Source: Collodictyon triciliatum (lineage: Eukaryota; CRuMs). From it: DNA of 22,248 bases. Positions 1-15,874 of the stretch are shown one piece after another. Under the pieces are notes generated by a model that was not told the origin of the DNA, made no database searches, and saw nothing but the letters and a program-made list of their open reading frames with translations. The position numbers were made by a program, and so were the translations under genes. The stretch lies in NCBI GenBank assembly GCA_043381765.1, contig JBHJMP010001156.1:1-22248 (forward strand). Reading direction: 5' to 3'. Every line of letters starts with the position of its first letter. The first letter of the stretch is position 1.

Positions 1-109
1 CTTTTTGTCTTTTTGTCTTTTTGCCTTTTTGTCTTTTTGTCTTTTTGTCTTTTTGTCTTTTTGTCTTTTTGTCTTTTTGTCTTTTTGTCTTTTTGTCTTT
101 TTGTCTTTT
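1..109. repeat. 8-bp tandem repeat (TCTTTTTG)n
   Basis: About 13 copies of an 8-base pyrimidine-rich unit with one variant (TTTTTGCC) run from the window edge to about 109. They lie in what should be an intron of the LRR gene, upstream of the first LRR exon at 162. Because 8 is not a multiple of 3, the unit gives similar Phe/Leu/Ser/Cys-rich translations in all frames, so the open frames across it are not genes. Confidence 0.9.
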
Positions 110-161
110 GCCTCCATTTCTTCTTGCATTAAACCAAATGAAATGCTGTGCAAATTATCAG

Positions 162-5894
<5,733 letters not shown>

Positions 5895-6342
5895 ACCCAA
5901 TCGGAGGCTCAAAGGGGATGGACAGAAACAATCGACCAAGTTTCCTTTGTTTTTACGCACTGACACATAATCCCTTATCTCTGTCTTTCGCGCCGCCCCT
6001 CCATAAACATCACAAAGATTGAATGTCACACCAAAATCACAGCTTATTCATATATTTGCCCAAGTCTTTGTTGACATATCAAATCGATGTTAATTTTATT
6101 ATTGTTATTTTTTTACGTGCAAATAGTCCCTTTTACAACCTTCTTTATTATTTTTAATCTGTTTTGAAGGCGGGATTGCTTTAGAGAAATAAATGCAAGT
6201 GTGATATTGTGGAGTCCGCAGCTATAGCAATTTGTTATATTCGAGCATCATGAGTCGCCCATCAACCTAAAGAAGGGCGAGATGCCAATATTGCACACTT
6301 TATAATGTGCAGAAATAATCAACGTCAATTACAAATCCGATA
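5895..6342. other. Convergent 3' region between the LRR gene and NOT4
   Basis: No gene is visible. A plus-strand AATAAA at 6188-6193 could end the LRR transcript, about 300 bases after its stop. A minus-strand AATAAA, read from TTTATT at 6144-6149, could end NOT4 about 195 bases after its proposed stop. If both are used, the two 3' UTRs overlap by tens of bases. Confidence 0.55.
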
Positions 6343-9300
6343 TTATCCAAGTGGTGGATTTGCTGCGGCCAAAAAGACAAAATTCAGCCCGCGCCACTGG
6401 GTCCTTGTGACCTTAAAGTCCTGGGGGCATTTCCTTTGGTATGAAAAGCGTGGGTTGCCATGTGCAGCCGATATTAGATGATAATACTGTACACTTGTCA
6501 CATAATGTATTTTGTGTGTTTCTTATCATCGAGACGAAATAAATATTCGTGGAAATGGTAAATATATAGTGTGTCGGCGTTAAAAAAAACAACTTTAAAT
6601 CTTACATAAAGTCCTGACTCGTTTGATGAGTGAACAACAGGCAGTCCAGCTCCAGGAAAGGCTTCAAAAGAATGCGGTATTTGAATAGAACTTGCTGAAT
6701 AATCTTGATTTGAATGAAGCATCTGCTGGAGTTGTAGAATCTGTTGATATTGGTATCGAAGCATGTGGGCCTGTCTGTATAAATTTGCTTGATGGTGATG
6801 TTGGTACTGAAGATATTGGGCACTCTGAGCATTATGTATGTTATACATATTATGTGTATATTGTGTTGGATGCAATCGGTGTGTTGGCTGTGGCATCTTG
6901 TTTGAAATTTTAATATCTAGCCCGGGAAAAATATCAGTTAATCCCTTTCGAACACCCTCTAGGGCAGAGCCATTATTTAGGTTGACTTCCGGCTCTGATT
7001 CCACATCTTTCTGCATGGGTGACTCAGGAACGGACTGGTGATGCACATGCTCAACTGTTGATTGGGGTTGGACATATTGTATACCCGTTGGACCAATGGA
7101 AGAGGAATAGTGGTGGTTTGCATCTGACTGTGGCAAGATGCCATGTGACGGAAACGAGGGATACGAAAGTTCAACATCATAAATTGATGGGTCTGGGTTT
7201 CGTTCTTGAGAATAATTGTATTGCCTCGATGGATTTACTGAATAAGATGATACATCTGTCTTCGTTACATCATGAGTCGGAGCACTGATGAAAGGGGTGA
7301 TATAATAGACAGGGTTACCTCTGGTAGGAATAATTCCTGACAGCTGAGTGGACTGTACTCCGTTGTGCAGACTATCAGAACAATCGTAGTGTGTGTTGGG
7401 GTGAGTGCGCGCTGCTGAATACCGCTCCATTTGTTCTTCAGAAAGACATGAACTAAGGTTCCTCAACTCAATTTCTGAATTAGGTCTCTCTGCAATATCT
7501 GCGTGTACTATTTTCTCCACGAGCTCTTCATTTGTGTGTAAATATGCTATGTCCTTGTCCTTCCTCGAGACATCTTGTTCGTAGGAATCTATATGGTTAA
7601 GAGGCGATATTTCGCTTGTGTGGATAAAATGGCCTCCACAATTTGAGGGGTGATTGCCATCAACTCCGCTGTTAGATAAACCCGATTCCTGCCCTTCGTC
7701 TTCACGAATAATATCTGTATTCGATTTGTTGATTGAATGCACGGCATGTACAACTTGCACCGCTTCATTCGCATCATTAGTAGAGGGCGTGGTAGAGGTC
7801 CCTTGTACAGCTAAATTTGGCGATAAAGCGTTTGAAAGGTAAAAAAAAAAAAAGGTAATTCAATTTTCACAGATTAAACAGGACTCATATATTTCATATA
7901 ACTTTCTACAAAAACGATATACTATCTGGTGGTTGGAATTGAAGGCACAAATATGGCTATGTGAGAGTATGAGTATGCGCATAATCATTTCAACCTACTC
8001 TAATAATCATAGCTTGCGGGTTTTGAAAAATATCTTCGGTTCTTTGATTCAGTTATTTTTTGGTTTTTCTTTTTCAAAAGTTTTCAAGGGAATGGCTACC
8101 TTCTAACTCCTCAGATTCCTTTACTGGAATGCATGACTCGGTAGGTGGCAGCAGTTTTCCTTGCTCAAATATGGTTTTACTTTTTTCAGTTTCGTGCAAC
8201 AGTTTGGGTTTCGTCGGGTTTTTATCGTGTTCCCTCTTAATTGGCTCTTCAGCACAAAGTTCTATCTCTGAATAGGGTTCTCTAAACAAATTTGCCGATA
8301 GTAATCGTTTGTTCATTAGAATACCACATTTTTAAAATATGGTAAATGCTTATGTATTCATATATGTAGACAATATATTATCTTCAATACGATAAGCAAC
8401 CTCATCTCGAATTGTGCATCATCATTGGCTGGTTGACCATTGTCATTTTCGTTTTCATTTCGTCTCTGTGAGGGATATTCTTTCGTTTTTATACATATTT
8501 GAGAAGCGTCCAATTGAGATCGAGCAGGTCTCTGAGTTAATGGACGGGGCCCTTGTTTGACCTAAATAGTTGTTTTTTTAAAAAATATAATAATAATTTT
8601 GTAAATAATAGAAGGGAATCATACCATTCATGGATTTGTTTGTAAATACTAGAGGGAGTTTAAAGTATAAGATATCTTGCCAATATATAATATAGAAGGG
8701 AAACCGAGTTTTTTTTATGTTATTGGTGTATTCAAAGGAATTTTTATTCACCCCTGAAATATTACTGTGCATGGGTTTTGATGATGCCTTTTTGTTTGCC
8801 GATGCATTTTGATTTTCCATAACTGATACACTATTTGCGTCCACTGCAGCATGAGCATGAGTTATTTCATAAAAGAGGAAAACTGGAGGATATTGTGATA
8901 ATAGATTCAAGGCAACTGGTATATTATTCAAATACCACTGCTTTTATTCTTTGCAACGAATCATGGTATGAAAAATGAAAATGGACGTATTCTAATTGGA
9001 AGAAAAGCAATAATCGGCTGTAAAATTTGGCATCAGAATGATTTTTCAAATGGGTGAGACTGTCATATAAAGAACTATTTACGGTCAATTATCATAGTTC
9101 GGCCGGGCTTTGGGAGGATTCTATGAAATTAAATGGAGGAGCAATCATCAAATGAAATAGGGCGTATGAAAGAAGGAATTAATTCAGGGAAATCACATGG
9201 ACACTTCACTCAATAGTTTGGCATACTTTGTTCTTGCGTATAGTAATGCATTAGAGGACCCTCTATGGTGTGTTTTTTTCTTTAGAGCGAAGCGTTTGAT

Positions 9301-10997
9301 GACATCATGCAATAACCAAATAAGACTAAATATTTATCGACTTTCAATTTTGTACTTTCGGGGGGAAAAAATTTTACACTTTGGAGTGAATGGTTGATAA
9401 CTCTGCTTCAAGGAAACTGTCCTCGGGGGTACCAACTTCATGAACATAGAAGCAGCTGGGATTCATACATGGCTGATGCCTTATAAACAAGCTACAATAC
9501 TTTGAAGTTCCAAATGAAGCACTATTGATTACGTTGATGAAATCCAAATAAGAAAATAGAGAGGAAAGACAGAACGCTGTTCATGGATAAGACCTCAAGT
9601 TACATTTGTAATTGATATTGGTGGCTGGTCAATTGATAGCAGGCACATTAAGAACGATTTGATGAATATATAAATACACTGACTGCAACGGCTTTCCAGA
9701 TATGTATAATCCATCGAAGAATATAATAGCATCTGACGCATCTTCTACATTGGAATAGATGATGTAACAACACGCCACACTCTCTTGATTCTGGGCTCGG
9801 TGTGGTTGTTGTTTGTTGATAAAGATATTGGATATATGTCCGAATCTTCCAAACAAGTCGGACCGTTTCAAAATCTGTGGGGGAAATACGATATAGTGCC
9901 ATGTAGAAGAAAATACAATGAAGAATGAAAAAATCAACGCATTATAGCTTCTGTTTACCATGAGTTTTATTTTCCTGTAGAATTATACATGGAAATTGAA
10001 TGTTCGAAATCACACAGAGGTTTTTGAATCTATGAGAGTGGAGAGATATTGCCAGTTGAGGAGGCAATATAGCCGTATGAATGACTGAATGGTGTACCTC
10101 TTCCTTTGCGTAGACTAACGGAACTCCTGTAACGTACATTATATTTCTTTGGATGACACGAACCCCAACCAACTGTTTCCGGTCGACGGATTTTCCCTTC
10201 AATGCTTTTTCTTTCTTTTGCCGGCTTTTGATTAATTTTTCCCTATATAGATATGGACAATCAGTTAAATGAACACAATTTGATGAGCAAGACAGAAGGA
10301 GAAGAAAAACACCTGAGAGGAAGAGAAAAAAAATTATGATTTCTTTTCTTACATAACTTTATATATGTGGTTTCCAAAGCAATTCAGCTGAAACAGTTAT
10401 GGTTTAATTGCGAGTTACGTTCTACTTTTTTTGACAAGAAAATATGTGTGCACTGATACAAATAATTTCGATTGCATCGTTTGCAGTTTACGGAGTTTCC
10501 ATCGGGTATAAAATACAGGAAATACATACAAATTCGGGTCTGCGTCTTTGGAGACCCTTTCTTTGCTAAAAGGCCTTCTGCACGCAGGGCAGCAACCATT
10601 CAGCTCATTCTTTATCTGATGCCAACACCACAGACAGATCTACTCGAATCAAGAGATAATATCATGAGAACAAAGCAAAGTGTTTGTGCGTTTGTTTTAT
10701 TATTACTTTCTCCTTTTTTTTTCTTTTTCTTTTTGTTGTGGGGGGCATAATTTGCAACATTTTGTATTCAATATCCGTTCTTAAAAAAAGAATAAGAAAG
10801 CATGATTTCTGCATATTTCGATGCGAAACAGGGTCGCCATGACTTGTGGGGCTCAAAACCTTGTAATCGCAAGGACACGACTGGAAGCGTAAGTCCTGGA
10901 CAGTGAAATCTTCGGCACATATGGGACAGGCCAGATCGTCCTCCGAGACGCCGGACAATGTCAAAGAACTCGGTTTACTTGCAGACAAGCGCGACAT
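6343..10997 (-). CDS. NOT4: NOT4 / CNOT4-like E3 ubiquitin ligase of the CCR4-NOT complex
   Basis: This is a RING E3 ligase that works with CCR4-NOT in mRNA decay and co-translational quality control. Exons in transcript order: 10997-10860, 10639-10530, 10242-10098, 9874-9684, 9521-9380, 9279-9203, 9120-9083, 8843-8752, 8561-8401, 8281-8100, 7810-6606 and 6486-6343. All phases close, giving 874 residues. The C4C4 RING (residues 24-66) has CPIC, CPC, CLWC and CPAC, with all eight cysteines present. A basic linker leads to RKQLVGVRVIQRNIMYVTG at the start of the RRM. A CCCH finger (YCSLFIRHQPC, then CFYVHE) follows in exon 5. The rest is low-complexity, with a Gln/His/Tyr-rich stretch. The ATG at 10997 is the first in-frame Met after an upstream TAA. 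Exons 1-5 are firm. Exons 6-8 and the last exon rest on phase fit; exon 6 uses a weak GTCCAT donor. Confidence 0.88.
6606..7810 (-). other. NOT4: Large Gln/His/Tyr-rich exon of NOT4
   Basis: This 401-codon exon is by far the longest of NOT4. It is acidic and Ser/Asn-rich at first, then rich in Gln, His and Tyr near 6680-6870 (for example YQYQQILQLQQMLH), typical of the disordered C-terminal region of NOT4 proteins. It ends at a good donor (TAT before GTAAGA). Reading through gives a poorly conserved-looking tail to a stop at 6498-6500, which I consider intronic. If the intron is not removed, the protein ends there. Confidence 0.65.
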
Positions 10998-11727
10998 GAA
11001 GCTGCTGCGATCGAATCGCACTTAGAACAGAGTTAGCTCGCAAAGGATCAGACAGGAAACGCCTGATTGTGAGTTGCTGCCAGACAAAGCGCATCCCTCA
11101 AAGAATACACGAGAAGGAGCGAGACTAAGAAAAAGAGAGCAGGAGAAGCTGATTTCGATAAGACGGAGGAATATAGAGAAGCATCAAGACTTGTCTCTGT
11201 GTGATCACCGCGCAGCGACCGTCTTCAGCAATTACAGGACGCGCTGGATTTTTGATTGGTTGATCGATTGTTGATGCGACTCTCTGATCTTGTCGTCGAT
11301 GCACATATCTGGAATAGCCGATAGCAGCATGATTACATCGTTGCGCTCCAAACGCTTCCGTTACGAATCGGTTGCGATGTGTGCTCCTTTAATCCGGATT
11401 TTATTGACCCCTTTCTGGCCGGAATGAAACACCATTCAATCACAATCAAACAAACATCGGTTCTTCTGTTTTTTTGGAGGGTTGTTGACTGCGAAGCCGC
11501 GTCACAGCAGTGTGTGATGTTCGCACAGAAGACTGATCATCACGAAGAAACAAATGACAGCAGGCTTCATAACCTGTTTGATTCAGTCGCCGACTAGTTG
11601 GAGTGACTCCGTCTGTACTTTTGCGCCGACTTTACTAATGTTTCATTTGTTGGCGGTGTTATCAAAGGAGGTAAAAAGAAAGAGAAACAAACAAACAAAC
11701 AAAAAAAAAAAAAAAAGAAAAANAAAG

Positions 11728-11779
<52 letters not shown>

Positions 11780-11808
11780 CAAAGAGGCACATACTATCAG
11801 CAAGCGCA
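10998..11808. promoter_or_regulatory. Shared upstream region between divergent NOT4 and Tctex1 genes
   Basis: About 0.8 kb separates the start codons of two divergently transcribed housekeeping-type genes, so this interval must hold both promoters. It is richer in GC (about 11020-11600) than other intergenic DNA here and has no convincing coding exon. I see no clear TATA box. A possible 5' UTR donor (AGGAG before GTAAAA, near 11672) precedes the poly-A tract. Confidence 0.6.
11684..11778. repeat. A-rich tract with an ambiguous base, just upstream of the Tctex1 start
   Basis: (AAAC)n grades into a nearly pure A run of about 80 bases that contains one N at 11723. It ends 30 bases before the ATG at 11809. 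Its length is probably not reliable in the assembly. Long dA:dT tracts can exclude nucleosomes at promoters, which is one possible role here. The Lys-rich and Phe-rich frames through it are artefacts. Confidence 0.9.
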
Positions 11809-12779
11809 ATGGCAGAGGAATTCCAAGCAGTCGAAAAAGTATACCTTAACACTTACCAGATGACCCCCAAGGAAGGAACCAAGTAAGTCTTGGTTTCATC
11901 ACTCACGAACAAAAAATAAATAAAATCAGAAGGAAAAAAAAAAAAAAGAAGAAAAGATACACAGTTCGTGCTTCAACAAAGCATCACAACAAAACTCCAT
12001 CTTGAATATGCAGATTCCAGCAAGCTCGAGTCGGTGCGATGATTCGTGATCTTCTCGAGAAAAGGCTTAAGGCAGAAAAAAGGTTTGTCTTGCACGCGAT
12101 AAGGGGATGTATTCCTGACAAAATCGCATTGTGCTTATGTGCATCTACGAATATACTCATTGAATACTACCACCTTCGACCGCAACTTATAATAGGTACG
12201 ATCCTGCTCGACATGCAAACATGACGAAAGAGATCGCCAACGAGATCCAAGCCCGAGTGAAAGGTTTTTTTTATCGCACATAGTTGTGGGAAACCCAATA
12301 CAAGATCATTTTAGTTTCGGCACATCTTAGACACATAATCAATAACGTAGATAAGTCACCCTTTCGGTCAAATTATGACCATCGTGTTTTTTTTTTATTC
12401 GTGTATAGAAATGGGATTCCAGAGATACAAGATCGTGACATATGTGTTCATTGGTGAAAACCGTGGCCAGGGAATTCGATTTGGCTCTCGCTGCCTGTGG
12501 GACACCAACCTTGATAACTGCGCGTCGGAGTCCTATCAAAATGCAAGTGTTTTTATGGCTCATTTTTGATAGGAAGTATACCAGACTGAACACCATCCTA
12601 TTTTTAACTTTTCGGAAAACAATGCATCAGTCCGTTTTCTATGGGATGCGGTAGCTAGTTTGCAGTTACCAAGATAGACGTAAAAAGACACCCTTTTGGC
12701 TCTCTACAAACTTACCTTTATCTACCAATAGCAAGCAATATTCTGCTCCGCCACAGCTTTCGGCCTCTACTACGAATAA
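11809..12779 (+). CDS. Tctex1-domain dynein light chain
   Basis: A Tctex1-type light chain is a small dimeric subunit of dynein motors; relatives act in ciliary outer-arm dynein and in the retrograde IFT dynein. Exons: 11809-11882, 12014-12082, 12196-12263, 12409-12546 and 12736-12779. Phases are consistent, giving 130 residues, the usual size. An LNTYQMTP motif at about 13-20 resembles the ENTYxLxP start of TCTEX1D proteins. A helical half follows (residues 25-70), then the strand-forming core MGFQRYKIVTYVFIGENRGQG, here split as MGFQRYKIV and TYVFIGENRGQG, then GSRCLWD. The last exon gives the conserved ending FGLYYE before TAA. TCTEX1D1/DYNLT5 and TCTEX1D2/DYNLT2B are the closest families I recall; I cannot choose between them. 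The AATAAA at 12775-12780 overlaps the stop codon. Confidence 0.92.
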
Positions 12780-12780
12780 A
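12775..12780 (+). promoter_or_regulatory. AATAAA overlapping the Tctex1 stop codon
   Basis: The sequence GAATAAAG contains the last sense codon, the TAA stop and a full AATAAA hexamer. If used, it would leave a 3' UTR of only about 10-30 bases. No other AATAAA is close downstream. Confidence 0.5.
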
Positions 12781-13805
12781 GAGTCACATATGTCCCAAAT
12801 TAATACGTGTTCGCACTCCTCTCTTGGACTTTGCAGGTTATCTTTTTTTTCTTTTTTTCTTCTGTTTGGGCTTGGCGCGTGGTTTTTTTCATTAGAGTGC
12901 ATCCAGGCTTGCTCGGTGCAAAATGAGGGAATCTCCACCCTTTGACGCTGCTGTACTTTTGAGGGGAATATGGAGCAAACAGCAGTATATATGCCCTTAG
13001 TTAAGTAGAAAGTTCTGAAGAGAACCATCACCCTTGCTCCTTTCCGGTTTTTGATGGCGCGCTTCTCCAAGGGTCACCCAGTGCCCACTGAAATCCCTTG
13101 CCATTAACAAAAGTGGAGGAGTAGGCTTTGGTCGTTATCGGAGAGTCGTGCTCTGCGTTGATAACAGGGGCGTTGCATTACGCAGGTTGGTATGAGGGAG
13201 GTGTCATCACCAAAGTAACTTTGTCTCATTACCGTCGGCGCGGTTAATGCCTGCCTGTGTAAGGGATTAAAGCACCAGATAATTGCATCCAAGTATCCGG
13301 TATTTGTGACAGATGGAAGGCCGATGATGTTTGTTCATATTACTTCCAGAAAAGGACACAACCGTCCGGGTGACTGCCCTCATCCAGGCGGTTATTTGCC
13401 TTTCTGGGGTTTGCGGCCGATCCTGTCAGCCGGCTCGCGATCAGGGCGTGTTGAAGCCGCCCAAGCAATTCGGCAGCCAAAACACCACATGGTTGAAGGG
13501 AGAGGAAAATCTGACAGGTTGTCACCGATCATGATCGCTTCCGCTAGGCGTTCGCAAAGCCTACAGCATCGCAGACAACCACACAGACCTCTTTTTTCTT
13601 CATTTCTTTTTTTTCTTTTAGCACGTGTTGTTTGAGGCTGACGCGCCACAAAAAATTAATTCTATGAAACGCTCTCTTCTTAAACGGTGCCAGAGGATCT
13701 TGCTGTGTTGTAGCTTGCCCTTCAGCTCATGGTCAAGCCGCCAAAATAGCGCGTCATACCATCTGGCTTGAAGTCTTTTTGATCCTCGAAATCTTGAGGC
13801 ACTGA
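12780..13805. other. Higher-GC island with no recognised gene
   Basis: The stretch from about 12880 to 13800 is clearly richer in GC than its surroundings and keeps several frames open for 60-134 codons on both strands, none matching a family I know. A strong acceptor-like site (pyrimidines at about 13590-13619, AG at 13620-13621) opens a plus-strand frame of 49 codons, beginning HVLFEADAPQKINSMK, to TGA at 13769-13771. A possible upstream exon, 13112-13189 (GGVGFGRYRRVVLCVDN), ends before GTATGA. Phases do not link these into a model I trust. It could be an unknown gene, a non-coding RNA or transferred DNA. I found no tRNA or 5S rRNA pattern. Confidence 0.35.
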
Positions 13806-13814
13806 GTCTCAACA

Positions 13815-13905
13815 CTCTTTTTTCTCTTTTTTTTCTCTTTTTTCTCTCCTTTTCTCTTTTTTCTCTCTTTTTTCTCTCTTTTTTCTCTCTTTTTTCTCTT
13901 ATTTC
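13815..13905. repeat. Pyrimidine tract (TTTTTTCTCTC)n
   Basis: Imperfect T5-8 runs separated by CTC and CTCTC form a near-pure CT stretch on the plus strand. The Lys/Arg/Glu-rich open frame on the minus strand here is a product of the tract. Confidence 0.85.
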
Positions 13906-14135
13906 ACTTATTTTGGACATTCTTTCTTATTTTGCCTCTGCCTTTACTTCTATTGTAAGAATACTACCAATAAGGATAGAAAAAAAGAATGTTTTTTGAT
14001 CCGCCTCTTTTATGATTGTAGGATCAAATATAACCCATCAATGACGATTTAGTATCCTATGAGCCATTCGCATGAAACAGATATCGACTTCGAATAGGCA
14101 CAATGGTAATTCTATTTTATCCTTCCAAACATACT

Positions 14136-14201
<66 letters not shown>

Positions 14202-15874
14202 TAAGAATCAAGTCCAAAAAGGCCCAAACGAGTTAATTTTCGCATTTTCAATTGTGTGAAGGGATAAGGTAGAAGTTGATAGGAAAAGTTTTGATAAATA
14301 GGTCATTCATCGTGATTTTTTTTTAAAAAAAATATCAAATATGTATTATTTTCATCTATTTACAAGCCTTGTTAATATTTGAAACTTCAATATGCATCTT
14401 TTCTAGTGTCACACCAGAGGGAAATAAAAGATTATTTGATGTTTTTTTTTTGAAATTACATAGCTTTTGAGCAAGTTAAGTCGACCAGATCTCACAAAAC
14501 AATTTAACTGCCGGTAAAATTCTTTCTAATTTCATCTACTATGTTAGGCCTAATTGTCTTTTTTTTTAAAAAAAAAAATTACAATTGAGTTATGATATCT
14601 TCGTTGTGTATATTTTTGCAGTAATCATGTCTTGCCTATAATCATTCTTATACGCACATTAATCGATATCATAGATATTACTGTGAATACAACAATTGAT
14701 TTTATATCCTTTTTAAATAAAAAAAATACAGAAATACTGAGAATATCTTGCAATTTCATTGATAGAAACACTTTTCCTACCTCTAGAGATAAAATTTACA
14801 GAATTTCAGATGGCTATATTTTGCTCTCCCTTGTATCAGAGTTAAAACTATTTCTTCGAAAGTATTTTCCATGTAAAATCACTTGCACTCCTTTAAAATA
14901 TAATATAATGAGTTATGGTATATAACTATCACAATAGTTACAATCGTTACAACCGCTGTTAGTCTGCTTGTTAGAATTCAACCATATGATATGTTCATTT
15001 AAAACATAAGGAGACACATATTTTTACAATTAAGATGTTATAATGGTTAGTCAAAAACGTGTTTTAAAATATTATAGGCATAAATTTTTTTATTCAATAT
15101 ACGGACCTAAATATAGACTTAATGAATATGTCTTTGAGTAAGAGAGAACTTAATATTAAGGTATTTTTTACAAAATTTCTAGGAATGATTTTTTATCGAT
15201 AGAACTCCCACTGTAACTTTATGATTACGCTTGAAGTTGAAAAAAACTGATATTTTTATAATTCGTTTATGATACATGTCATCTATTATTCTAGTTACTC
15301 GAATTATTTGACCCTAGTAAAAAAAAACTTTTAATGAATACAAATTTATTTTTATTCTTTCTTTTATATGTTCTTTAAAATATATTTTAAGAATACTGTA
15401 CGATTTCATTGAAATAATAATTCCCTGAGCTGAAAATTGATTTCAAGGTATATGTACACAATAATCTCATAGTCTAAAAACATCGGGAAAACAAAATAAA
15501 AATTACGGAAAAATTACTGCACCATCTTCTCCATTGAGTAGTTAATCTTTTCTTAAAAACTTCTTTGTTTTATCTTGTTTCATTTTTCACAAACTGAATC
15601 AACAGAAGTAACTATGGCCAATTATGCTATTTAAGATAGTATTATCATGGAAAAGGCTAAATCGAATGATTACCGTATTGTACAAAAATTTATGATATTT
15701 TACATTCATGGTCGATCAAACATTCAACGCAACTAGGGGTTCTATTAATACCAAGTGAATTAGTAAAGAGAAATTATATATAATTTCATATTCCGTCTGA
15801 ATTTACGGATATTTTAAATATATTGAATCATTTCAAATACTAAATTATTTTTGATATTTTTTATAGCCACAAAT
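13906..15874. other. AT-rich intergenic region
   Basis: Almost 2 kb of AT-rich DNA with short homopolymers and no convincing exon. The longest open frame (14632-14925) is Ile/Asn/Phe-rich, as expected by chance in such DNA, and resembles nothing. It should hold the promoter and any 5' UTR of the NACHT-TPR gene. An acceptor-like TTTTTTATAG ending at 15866, eight bases before the ATG at 15875, suggests a leader intron. Confidence 0.6.
14138..14201. repeat. (GTT)n microsatellite
   Basis: About 21 perfect GTT triplets lie in the intergenic AT-rich region. Confidence 0.95.

Noticed and set aside
6692-7288. Plus-strand frames over the large NOT4 exon
   Set aside because: They are antisense shadows; the minus strand has an uninterrupted 401-codon exon in phase with the upstream RING, RRM and CCCH exons.
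11554-11886. Lys-rich open frame through the A tract and its Phe-rich antisense frames
   Set aside because: They are homopolymer artefacts containing an ambiguous base. The true start of the Tctex1 gene is the ATG at 11809.
12666-13070. 134-codon minus-strand frame
   Set aside because: It overlaps the last Tctex1 exon on the other strand, includes low-complexity Lys-rich sequence and matches no family.
14632-14925. 97-codon plus-strand frame
   Set aside because: Its Ile/Asn/Phe-rich content is expected by chance in AT-rich DNA, with no motif and no adjoining exons.
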